Part shown: positions 1-16,957 of the stretch, piece after piece
Numbering within the stretch: the first letter of the stretch is position 1
How the letters are laid out: every line of letters starts with the position of its first letter
Source of the DNA: Sporodiniella umbellata
Lineage: Eukaryota > Mucoromycota > Mucoromycetes > Mucorales > Rhizopodaceae
Assembly (NCBI GenBank): GCA_025677835.1
Contig: JAIXMR010000184.1
Span: 1 to 17,202, forward strand
DNA: 17,202 bases
Direction: 5' to 3'
Notes under the pieces: generated by a model
Told to the model about the DNA's origin: nothing
What the model saw: the letters and a program-made list of their open reading frames with translations, nothing else
Database searches by the model: none
Made by a program: the position numbers and the translations under genes

Positions 1-7851
<7,851 letters not shown>

Positions 7852-8870
7852 ATTAATTGTGAATTTTTCGATTCGGATGAGTGAAGCCGGGAACAGAGAA
7901 AAGAAAAAGAACAAAGTCAAAACAGCCGTACCTTCCTGACTTTAAATATATAAGTGTTAGACTTTCTTTTGTACAATGTTTGGAGCTTGGTCTCCATACA
8001 TCAAATGTAGCTATAAATCAGAGTAATACTTGGTCAGGACTCTTTTTTTACTGTCAATTAATTTTGTCGACTTTTATCCCTTTTGGGTTGCACTGGACCT
8101 ACAGCATATCCTATCAGTCTAGATTGGGCTGAGACATGCAAAATTAAAATACAGGTTAGTTTGGACCACTTTAATTTTTCTTGCAAAAAGAAGCATTTGC
8201 CTAGTATTTCAACCTGTCCCAGTCACTATTCTGATAGAGGACAGTGAATTCCGTCACTTTGAGAAAACAATAAGATTAACAAACAACAGCAGGTTTGTTA
8301 AAAAAAAAAAAAGAGACAACTGAAAGCCGACTATCAAAACTAAGATTAATGGTGCGTTCTAAGTGACAAGCCATTAGTGGGTAATATTTTTTTTCGTTTT
8401 AGGAAGACGGATTTTTCTTTTTTTGGCTCTTGTTTTCTTTATACAGTGCGGATTCATGTATCTAGCCCCAATAACTATTGTAACTGATGTGTTTTTCGAA
8501 ATTATTTCTTTTATACCAAAAGTCATATTAAGACTTTGACCATTTTACTTTCACTTCACCTGGCTTCAATTTCTTTTTTTTTTTTGAATGAAGACAAGAT
8601 ATGGGGTGTTTCGGTTTTATTTAAAGTCCAAGTAGCTGGAGATAGTACAAAATAGTAATATACAAACAAAAGTTTATACATTTCGATACTATCAAAGTGT
8701 ATTTTGTGCATTATTACATACTGAATTTATACAAAGGATCGTTGGATACATTTTCTTGTTCAAAACAAAAACCATCGTTACAATAAAATGACTGGTAATA
8801 TGTATACCGCCTGTATTCAATATTTTAATCAAAAATAAATTCATTTTTTGCTTTAAATAGTTTCGTCTCC
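7852..8870. other. Noncoding divergent spacer between the BEACH and REP genes
   Basis: About 1 kb separates the divergent start codons. I see no conserved reading frame, tRNA or snRNA-like sequence. It contains an A run near 8301-8312, a T run near 8573-8585, and a C/T-rich leader on the BEACH side. It presumably holds both promoters and 5' UTRs. The short open frame at about 7881-8132 on the plus strand runs through this leader and has no family features. Confidence 0.7.
7941..7954 (-). promoter_or_regulatory. Possible TATA-like element of the BEACH gene
   Basis: On the minus strand this reads CTTATATATTTAAA, about 90 bases upstream of the chosen ATG and just before a long C/T-rich tract (about 7875-7920) of the kind often seen next to fungal transcription starts. 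This is a pattern match in AT-rich DNA only. Confidence 0.25.
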
Positions 8871-10974
8871 ATGTCTGAAGTTTTAGATGAAATAGATTTT
8901 GACTGCATTGTCTTGGGGACTGGCCTAACAGAATCTATACTGGCTGGGTAAAGCTTTGGCTCCCTATACTTCAACGGAGCAGTAACCGCGTTTTTAGGGC
9001 TTTTTCACGATCTGGAAAAAAAGTTTTACATCTTGATAACCAGCCAAACTATGGCGGCAATTGGGGTGTGTTTGGGTTTAGAGAGCTAGCACAATGGTGT
9101 TTTGATAGAAACGGAACAAGTAAGAGTAAATGAATGAGGATTTTTAAGAGAAGTGTGCAGTTTACATAATTTTCTTTTAGCTGATGAATCAGCAAAGAAA
9201 GGTACATCGCTTTTCTTATAGTAAACTGTTCAGACTTAATAGAAAAACAGTAGTGGACGCTTTACAAGTTGAGTACGATAGACAATATGCATCTAATTTT
9301 AAAAATGTACACTTCGAAGTTCAATCCGCTCTATTGACAAAAGATGAAATAGAAGAAATAGAACGAGACTTCACGAGTGGAACTTTAACAAAAGAGTCTA
9401 TAATACTATCTGCGAAAGCTGGAGATAAGGAACTACTGAAAAATTTTTCCAGTACTTTGAATTCCATAAATTCGTATGATACGGTTTATCAAATGATTAG
9501 CTTTGAAAAGCTTCTGAAGTCCTCAAAATTATATAATATCGACACAACACCTAAACTGCTGAATTCACGAGAAGAACTGGTAGAGGTGCTGATTCGAAGC
9601 GGAGTAGGGCGATACTTGGAGTTCAAGAGTGTGGATGACTTGTATATATTTGATCAAAGCATCAAACAACTTGAAAAGGTAAATGGTTTACTATAACCCA
9701 TGGATATATAATTCAAATGTGCTCGACAGGTCCCAGGGTCAAAAGAAGATATATTTACTAGCAAATCAATAAGCCTTATTGAAAAACGAAAACTAATGAA
9801 ATTTTTAACCTTTGCTATGGAATACAAAGACAATACGGAAATTGAAGGTAAGCATTGCCTAGCTTTTAAGATCCGTAACATCTAACCTACATTGCTCCAT
9901 TGGAAGAAACCATCTACCGTACGTTTTTAGAAGAGAAATTTAAGATAACAGGCAAACTATTAGAAGCAATTGTTTACGCAATTGCACTTATTGACCGAGA
10001 TGGTGAGACCTCTTTTTCTATCTCTGGCATTATTTCAGAAAAACAAGCTTATGACATTATATAGCTTCTACAAAGAGCGGCTTAGATTCTACGCATAAAT
10101 TTGTAAAATCTATGGGCCGTTTTGGAAAAGGTGCATATCTTTGTACACTTTATGGTGGCGCTAGTGAAATTGCACAAGCCTTTTGCAGGTATTTGCCATA
10201 AATTGTCGTGTATCGACACTTATAAACAATTACTATTGAATAGAGTTTGTGCTGTTTACGGAGGCGTCTATGTTTTAAACACCCCTATTGATAGAATTCA
10301 GGTTGATAGTTCAAAGAAGGAATGTACAAGCATTATCACAAAAGACGGATCTGAATATAAATGCAAATTTCTAGTCTCCAGTATGAACTATGTACCTGTC
10401 TCTTTACTTCCAAACCAAGGCGAATTTGGGGAGTGGCTACACAGGGCAGTTGTTGTTACTGATCAGCCTTTACAGGACGGTGAAACCTCCGATGTATTAG
10501 CCTATAGTGTATTTCCTCCCGGTAGTGACGCTGGTAACTCAGACCACCCTATCTATGCAATTCATCAAAGTGAAGAGAGTATGGCGTGCCCTAAAAAACA
10601 ATGTAAGAAACCTATTTAAGATGGGCTACCTTCTAATAGCTTCAATAGATGTCACCTACTTTTGGACAGCCTCTCAAAATAAAAACGTTTTAAAAAGTGG
10701 CATAGACTTGCTACTGAACAGAAGCCAAAACGATCCAAAAAAAGAGAATACAAACTGTATTTTTAAAGTAATATATGACCAGCGTATCCGATTGACAGAT
10801 GCTCTAGAGAAAAGCTTAGAACCTATCAAGAATCTTATAGTGTGTAGCGATCCCGACGCTACTCTAGACTTCCAAACAGCTATGAAGGAAGCTATAGGCT
10901 TTTTCTATCAATGTGAAGACGAGAGTACGGAATTTATGCCAGCTGCAGAGAGCGATCCAAATGACGAATCCTAA
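8871..10974 (+). CDS. MRS6: Rab escort protein (REP, Mrs6-like), Rab geranylgeranyltransferase component A
   Basis: REP presents newly made Rab GTPases to geranylgeranyltransferase II and delivers the prenylated Rab to membranes. It belongs to the GDI/REP family and is cytosolic. Exons: 8871-8947, 8998-9119, 9181-9201, 9251-9678, 9730-9847, 9907-10002, 10065-10188, 10244-10602, 10640-10974. They total 1,680 bases, giving 559 residues and a TAA stop. Visible motifs: N-terminal GTGLTESI (16-23); YGGNW (44-48); NIDTTPKLL followed by [10 protein letters not shown] (from about 190); VPGSKEDIF (from 217), a REP/GDI signature; [15 protein letters not shown] (from 305); and CAVYGGVY. The ESI near the N-terminus, the long variable insert before NIDTTPKLL, and the total length favour REP over the shorter, more conserved GDI. 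Yeast Mrs6 is about 600 residues. ATG 8871 is the only start that places the dinucleotide-binding-like motif at residue 16. Less certain are the microexon 9181-9201 and the last intron (10603-10639, or with a donor at 10579). Confidence 0.93.
9181..9201 (+). other. 21-base microexon in the REP gene
   Basis: The preceding exon ends in phase 1 at 9119, but the next long open frame (which has a tempting ATG at 9184) is in a different phase, so the two cannot join directly. Splicing 9120-9180 (TTTTAG acceptor) and then 9202-9250 (GTACAT donor, ACAG acceptor, CTTAAT branch-like site) restores the frame and adds seven residues (TDESAKK plus a split codon) before [10 protein letters not shown]. The ATG at 9184 is therefore probably not a start. 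Confidence 0.6.
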
Positions 10975-10978
10975 TAAA
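10973..10978 (+). promoter_or_regulatory. Poly(A) signal overlapping the REP stop codon
   Basis: A perfect AATAAA shares two bases with the TAA stop of the REP gene (10972-10974). It is the only canonical signal in the 53-base gap before the convergent YIF1 stop. Confidence 0.5.
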
Positions 10979-10996
10979 CTTACTCTAACAACTGCT

Positions 10997-11002
10997 TTTA
11001 TT
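10997..11002 (-). promoter_or_regulatory. Poly(A) signal of YIF1
   Basis: The plus strand reads TTTATT, so the YIF1 transcript carries AATAAA about 25 bases after its stop codon. Cleavage a little downstream would fall at or inside the end of the REP gene. Confidence 0.5.
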
Positions 11003-11027
11003 ACATATTAAAATATTGAATGATATA

Positions 11028-12316
11028 TTAGTTCACTAAAAAGAACATATACACTATTTGAAGAGCAGCAATTGTGAGTAAAAACCACATCCGTCTTTTC
11101 CTTTGAGGATTTAAAGTAGACGGTCCAGCAGCAGCGTCTGGTAAGATCACATATCTCATAGAACGAAGCTATTAAAAAGGTCAATGTTATAGTCTTTCTT
11201 CATTTATATCCAACGTTACCAGGAAAAAGCTCACAGAAAAACTTGTATAAAAAAAAACGAACCATGAAATATAACTTTTGCCACCCAATAGCTTTACAGT
11301 GTCTGTAACAATAATACCCACGAACTTATAGCCATAGTAAGAAAGCAAATCAAGCATTGAGGCCTCAAAAGGTATATTCAAAAAGTAACAACCCAGCCGA
11401 GTATAAACAATCTCCCAAAAAACAACAGCAACTGATGTTGAAACAGCAATATACAGTAGATCAGGATGAAACCTAGACAAAACATAAGTCACCTTTCAAA
11501 CCTTCTTGAAATAGTTTTGCCCTACTTGCTTTCAAGACCAGCGTTTAAACCGCAAAGTAAAACATATGTAACTACAGCCATCACTTTTTTTTTAAAAAAA
11601 AAAAAGCGTATAAGCAAATCACTTTTGTTTGTGTCCTTTCAATTTCGTTTCTTACCAGGAATATATAAATCAGGTGAGTTCAAGTCTTCTCTTGGTGGCT
11701 TAAACCCTTCTCCTTGACCAGTTTCTGACCTCGTAACCAATCTGTTCCAAGACTGAGCAATGTTAAAGATATGGTTTTGAATGTTGTAAGCCAACTTACG
11801 TGATTTCTCCAAGGAAACAATAATAGTCTTAGCTTACTACTGACGTAAGTGTTGCTAACATTAAAGTAATGCCTCAGGGCAGGCAAGTTGACTAATCTAT
11901 TGAACTGAAAGGCTTTGAGTAAAAGACTTAATTCTCTCTGTAATTTTCTTCTTTATACGCACGTTCTTTTCCATGTAAGCAGAACCCTGAGCCATAGCTG
12001 TCCCAGCAAATTGCATACCCATTTGTGCAGCAGGATCATTGAACCCAAATTGACTGTATAAATCGCTATTTTGATGTATAGACTGAGGATTGTAGGCGTT
12101 CGGATTGTACGTCTGTTGTTGCGGTTGTTGTTGCATTGCTGGATTTTGACTGTATTGGTAAGTTTGTTGAGATGGCGCAGACTGTTGAACCGCTGGACCA
12201 AAATCCGGAATTGGATGCTGAGGCACTGGATGCTGTAATGGGGGAGGGGATTTTGATGGCGCCCCATAAGCCTGATTCTGATACTGATAGTTGGGGTTTC
12301 CTCCTGCTGAATACAT
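11028..12316 (-). CDS. YIF1: Yif1 family ER-Golgi membrane protein
   Basis: Yif1 pairs with Yip1 in ER/Golgi membranes, binds Rab GTPases and is needed for COPII vesicle fusion with the Golgi. Exons (minus strand): 12316-11963, 11904-11800, 11752-11656, 11583-11526, 11472-11220, 11168-11028. They total 1,008 bases, giving 335 residues and a TAA stop, close to the family's roughly 300. Residues 1-118 are a soluble Gln/Pro/Tyr/Asn-rich tail ending in AAQMGMQFAGTAMAQG and YMEKN. Then come LPALRHYFNVSNTYV, KLRLLLFPW and KPPREDLNSPDLYIPV, all strong Yif1 signatures. About five hydrophobic segments follow, starting with VMAVVTYVLLCGLNAGL, and the protein ends MFFLVN. ATG 12316 is the first in-frame ATG. 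A CTACAG directly before it could be an acceptor of a 5' intron, so an upstream start cannot be fully excluded. The first intron uses the donor GTGCGT. Confidence 0.93.
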
Positions 12317-13064
12317 CTGTAGGTGCAAAAAACAACGCGTTGAGAAGAAAAGTCCTAAGAAATTTCGTCGGTATTTAAAACGCTACACTGTATGTTTTTC
12401 GATTGGATGGCCTTTTCTTCGGAAGACACTTACTGTATTTAGCTTACTGTCAGCTAAATTCAGCTTTTAGTTATCTCTTTCTATAAAAAGAAAACCATTG
12501 ATAGCTTCAAATCAAGATATTTTTAGGCTAACAGTACCCTAAACCAATTTTTTTAGGGATACTTGTTATTTTTTAAAATACAAAGCAATATAACATCAAT
12601 CAAACAATAAATATACAGATAAAAGCCATACCTCTCGTAATAATTTAGAAACATACCTCTTCTTTTTTTAAATGGATATTGTTTGTTTACATCAAATAGT
12701 TCTGTACCCCTTTTAATTTGATTTCTTCGTTTGCCGCTGACTATCTTAAAAACAACGTGGAAAGTGAATACTCGGCATTATTCGATTTTAACATTTCTTT
12801 GATCCCGACATTAATCTATTTAAATACTTTTATTTTAGAATCAATGTAGAGCTAATTGTTGTTAATCAAAAGCCAACAGTAAAAAAGAAACACTGATACG
12901 GTATATAATTGCCAAAATGTGTTTAAATATGGGCCGAATTTTTCAATGCTCCTTAAGCTCATAAGTATTGCATGCTGCTACAAATTAAAACCCTTTTATT
13001 CTACAATCTCACGAACCTCAAATATATACGTTCAGATATACTTCAATATATCTGTTAATATATA
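12317..13064. other. Noncoding divergent spacer between YIF1 and the MFS gene
   Basis: About 750 AT-rich bases separate two divergent start codons. No plausible gene, tRNA or mobile element is visible. It contains the 12433-12463 inverted repeat and two copies of CATACCTCT (12627-12635 and 12652-12660). The last 60 bases before the MFS start are very rich in ATATA, which makes any one TATA call unreliable. Confidence 0.7.
12433..12463. repeat. Inverted repeat (12-base arms, 7-base loop) upstream of YIF1
   Basis: The left arm CTGTATTTAGCT (12433-12444) and right arm AGCTAAATTCAG (12452-12463) are complementary at 11 of 12 positions, with a 7-base loop. It lies about 117 bases upstream of the YIF1 ATG, so it could be a transcription-factor palindrome or a 5' UTR hairpin. 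The structure is seen directly; its function is unknown. Confidence 0.6.
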
Positions 13065-14869
13065 ATGGCAGCTACAGAATCAACAACAGTACAACACAAA
13101 TCCAAAGAGCTTACCTCTCAGGAAGGTGGTAGTAAAGATATAGAAGCTAACCGCACCTTTGAAGTTTGTGAGAAAGAGAATTGTATAGAAGATACTATTG
13201 TAGCAGATTCTGTGAATGCTGAAGAGAAAGTTGGCGGTGCAGATGACCTAGATTTGTTTTCCATAAAAGTACATGCGTCTTTTTTAAAAAAAAATTGACG
13301 AAGATAGCGGTTACATATGCCTGTACTTACTTTTTTTTTTTAGGACAAACTGTCTTTAAAGCGAAAGTGGTTTCTTTTATCAATAGTTGCATTGCAGGGA
13401 TTTCTAGGTCCAGTAACAAGCTCCATATATGTAGGAAAAGGCCAAAAACTGCTAGATAATAACAAATTTCATAGATTCCTGCAATTGCACAAGTTCGACA
13501 TTCATTTAACGCATCTGTAATTACTATAAATGCCACTATATCATTATATGTGTTTGTCATTGGTTTAATGGTATACTGATATCAAAATCAAACCGATTCT
13601 AAACTACAACTTTAGCCACTCTTTTGGGCATCTTTTTCTGAAAGATATGGGCGTCGTATTATATACATACTTTCCACTTTACTATACATTCTGTCAACTG
13701 TAGGCTGTGCTTTATCAAATACTGTTGGTCTGTTTATAGCAATGCGCGCGCTTCAAGCAACAGGAGCAAGCGCTTCTCAAGCCGTAGGAGCAGGGTAAAA
13801 CACCAGATTAAATAAGACGCCTCGTATTTACCGCTCAATTAGTACTGTCATTGACCTATTCAATCCTCAAGAGCGAGGCAACGCAATGGGAGTGTTTCTT
13901 CTTGGACCTCTCATAGGACCAGTTGTTGGACCAATTGTAGGCGGCTATATAAATCAATGTAATAAGCAAAACACTTAGAAGTTAAAATCCACTAATATAA
14001 ATTAAATAGACATTGGGTGGCGCTTCATTTTTTGGATCCTGTGTGGTTTAGGAGGCCTAGTTCTTCTTCTTATATTATTTTTTTTACCTGAAACTTCAGC
14101 AGTCATCATTAAAAAAAGGAAAATGGCTAAAATCAACTTAAGATATCAACATTCAGAATCTTTGCTGAAGAGTATGGCACGACCTTTTATATTCTTGACC
14201 AAACCTGCTGTCATATTTGCTACAACCCCATACTCTATTGCGTATGGTTTTATGTATTTTATGATTGCGAGCTTACCACAGCAGCTTTTTATACACTATC
14301 ACTTTACAAGCTCACAAATCGGACTGTCGTACCTGGCTAATGGTTTAGGGAATGCTATAGGAGCATTAGTATCCGGTATACTATCTGACCGTGCATTGGC
14401 TAAAAAGGGGGTTCCAGAAGCTAGACTAAGCATTATTTGGCTTGGAATTATAATGCTACCTACTGGCGATTTAATTTACGGGTGGTGTACACAACTTGGT
14501 TTGAATGTTTTCGGTGGTTTGGTTGGGCTATTCTTATGTTAGTAATCCTTCTAAACGCTCCTAAAACATAAGACAGACGCTAACTCAAAAAAATTAGTAG
14601 GATTAGGAGTTGGCTTAGTACAAACGCCAAGCAACACATACATATCAGACATTTATCCAAAATATGCAGCTTCTGTAATGAGCACAGCCAATCTTTTGAG
14701 ATGCATATCTGCTGGTTGCACCCCCCTTGTGGCACCCACCTTAATAAGAGCTATTGGTAATGGCTGGTCGATGACAATTCTCGCTATTATAAGTATGCTC
14801 AGTGGAGCATGCGTATTTGTATCGCAACGCTATAGCCATTCGTGGAAAAGCTCTAATAAAGCATTGTAG
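13065..14869 (+). CDS. MFS transporter, DHA1 drug:H+ antiporter type
   Basis: Twelve-helix major facilitator, probably in the plasma membrane, of the DHA1 group that includes fungal Qdr and Tpo exporters. Exons: 13065-13268, 13344-13430, 13475-13570, 13616-13794, 13843-13958, 14010-14537, 14598-14869. They total 1,482 bases, giving 493 residues and a TAG stop. Residues 1-68 form a hydrophilic, acidic cytosolic tail encoded by one exon. The first helix (WFLLSIVALQGFLGPVTSS) follows. Motif A appears as SERYGRR (137-143) after PLFWASF. RALQATGAS and the AGTVIDLFNPQERG loop come next. The antiporter motif C is at 210-223 (GPLIGPVVGPIVGG), and IGWRFIFWI follows. The C-terminal half has YLANGLGNAIGALVSG and LVQTPSNTYISDIYP. 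The substrate cannot be read from sequence; polyamines, weak acids and drugs are all possible in this family. The last intron uses the unusual donor GTTAGT. ATG 13065 is the first in-frame start and has A at -3. Confidence 0.93.
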
Positions 14870-15252
14870 ATAAACTTTTATAAGGATTCTCTAAAAAGAG
14901 AAAATTATTTTTTAATTGACCAGCTTTGTTTTTTTTTCGTTCACTACTGTTTTTATTTCGGCCCTATCCTCTATTTTCAAGAACCATATTTCACACAATC
15001 GTAGCAGAAACCGATTAGTTATATAAGAATAAAAGATAATAATTGTTTTTAAATACGTTTTTGGTATTATTAAAGTATTTGAGTTATTATAGGTAACTGT
15101 ATAAATTTTTTTCACCAAAAGGTTTTTCTGGAAAACAAAATTGCTCATACTTCTTTCTTGGAATGAATAAACAAACGACAGTTTGAATAGTTTGAATTTT
15201 ATTCAGTCCATTTCTTCCCTTTTTGCTTTTTTATTATTATTCATTTATCACT
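14870..15252. other. Noncoding tandem spacer between the MFS and protease genes
   Basis: About 380 AT-rich bases containing a run of T (14930-14937). No gene is supported: the 78-codon open frame on the minus strand (14912-15148) has only AT-driven Asn/Lys/Ile composition and no family pattern. It presumably holds the transporter's 3' UTR and the protease promoter. Confidence 0.7.
15100..15105 (+). promoter_or_regulatory. Possible TATA box of the protease gene
   Basis: TATAAA occurs about 148 bases upstream of the chosen protease ATG, followed by a T-rich stretch. The position is plausible for a fungal promoter, but the surrounding DNA is AT-rich and chance matches are common. Confidence 0.3.
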
Positions 15253-16957
15253 ATGCGTTCTTTTTTTTCGCTTACCTCGATATGCCTTTTGATAGGCCTT
15301 AGCTACGCTACAACACCAAACAGAAATGGTGGCCCTGACTCTGAAATAAATAGCCCGTCAATGGCAAGCAAAATGCCTACACATATAGTTAGATTAAAAG
15401 CTTCAGCTGTAAGAAATAACCCAGGTGAGACTAAATTGACATCTAAATGTGTTTTTTTCTGTTGTTTTTTCAAAAGGAAAAAAAGACAAAAACAATTATG
15501 GCAATAATGAACCCTCTTCTCTCTTTTTCTCTTATATAATCAATGTTCAAAAGCTACATCGTTTGTCAGTCAACATTTTAAAACATTTCAAGAGAATATC
15601 AAAAGCACACTAAAAGGAAAACATGCAGTCCTGAGCGATCTTTATCAAGCCATAAATAAAGATATGAGTCCCGATTCTATGAACAATATTAACATCGGAA
15701 AAGGCTACAAGGCAGTTGCTGGATCCTTCCATCCTCAGTTTGTTAACTACCTTAGCAATTTAGAGGATGTAGAGTTTGTTGAGCAGAATCAAGTTTACAA
15801 AGCACCTTTCTTTACTTCTAATATTGAAAAGACACCCTACTCGCATAGTGTAAAAAAGCACAGGAATACAAAACGATTACAAAAGCGGGACTCCACCACT
15901 CAATGGGATGTACCAAGCTGGGGAATTTCTCGAATAAACCAAAGAGACTTTTCAGAACCTACGATCTACACTGTTGAAGAGGACTCAGGGTAAGGCATCG
16001 TTTACAAAGTTATAAATATCGCTAATTTTATACAGAGCTGGTATTCACGTGTACATTTTAGACTCTGGTATACAAGAAGACCATCCTGACTTTGATGATC
16101 GAGCTCAGTTAGATGCTAATTTTATAACTTATGAGATGGCAGAAGATTATTCTGGTCATGGTAAACCAAAATTACATAAAAACAGTTAAAATAAATATGT
16201 TTCATTTTAGGCACTCATGTTGCTGGCATCATTGGAGGAAATATTTTTGGAGTTGCAAAAAAAGTCGATTTGCATGGCATCAAAATACTTGATCGTAACG
16301 GAGATGGGACAACTTCCGCGTTGTTGCAAGGTACACCTCGGCTATTTCAAAAAAACACAAAACATATACTTATTAAAAATACAAATAGCGATCTCTTATA
16401 TCGCTCACAATCATGTTCCGGGACGCAGTGTGGTTAACTTATCTTTGAGTGGCCCGCGCTCTCAGTCTATTGATGATGCTCTTTCTATGCTTGTAAATGA
16501 CTACAATATACCAGTTTTTGTTTCTGCAGGAAATACTGGGGACGATGCATGCGACTATTCTCCTTCTGCCAATCCAGATGTTTTTGCTGTTGGAGCTTCT
16601 GATATTGACGACAATATTCCTTCATTTTCATCATCCGGAAATTGTGTTAGTCTTTATGCACCAGGAACAAACATCACTAGTACATGGATTGAAGATTCTG
16701 CGTTAACTATGGATGGAACAAGGTAAAAAAAAGTCAGTATTTTTACTTAAAAATGTATAACACATCTCTGTATAAATAAAAGCATGGCAAACCCACATGT
16801 ATCAGGTATAGCTGCTATGCTTATGACGGAGCGAACATTTGAATCAACAGAAGAGCTCTATGATACTTTAAAAAGCATAGCCACACCAAATATTTTAACG
16901 TCAATCGATGACTCGCAGGAGGCTCTTTTGGCCTACAATGGGCCAGAAAGAGATTAG
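15253..16957 (+). CDS. Secreted subtilisin-like serine protease (proteinase K type, S8A) with I9 propeptide
   Basis: Extracellular endopeptidase made as a preproprotein. Exons: 15253-15424, 15554-15989, 16036-16160, 16211-16330, 16389-16722, 16783-16957. They total 1,362 bases, giving 453 residues and a TAG stop. A signal peptide (about 1-19, hydrophobic core and an SYA end) is followed by an inhibitor-I9 propeptide from THIVRLK to VEFVEQNQVYKA. A Kex2-type KR at 168-169 precedes DSTTQWDVPSWGISRI, the usual mature N-terminus, leaving about 284 residues (proteinase K has 279). The triad is complete: Asp212 in YILDSG, His244 in GHGTHVAG and Ser396 in GTSMANPHVSG; the oxyanion Asn333 is in VSAGN. 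His244 and Ser396 lie at or across exon joins, which supports the splicing. GTSMA is followed by Asn where Thr or Ser is commoner. The start is the first ATG. Intron 1 (15425-15553) is long and has an alternative acceptor, so the propeptide N-terminus is the least certain part. The host role is unknown; nutrition or host interaction are both possible. Confidence 0.92.

Noticed and set aside
7852..8870. Possible tRNA, snRNA or other RNA gene in the large divergent spacer.
   Set aside because: No GTTCRA-type B box with a partner acceptor stem and no U6-like or 5S-like sequence was found by eye on either strand.
9184..9696. Independent 170-codon gene starting at ATG 9184.
   Set aside because: It contains the REP core motifs ([19 protein letters not shown]) and continues by splicing at 9678; it is an internal REP exon plus intron read-through.
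11953..12335. Other frames over the YIF1 first exon, including a Asn/Arg-rich and a Ser-rich one.
   Set aside because: They are shadows of the low-complexity Gln/Pro-rich coding sequence.
14912..15148. 78-codon minus-strand frame between the transporter and protease.
   Set aside because: AT-driven composition, no motif, no conserved start context; likely noncoding.
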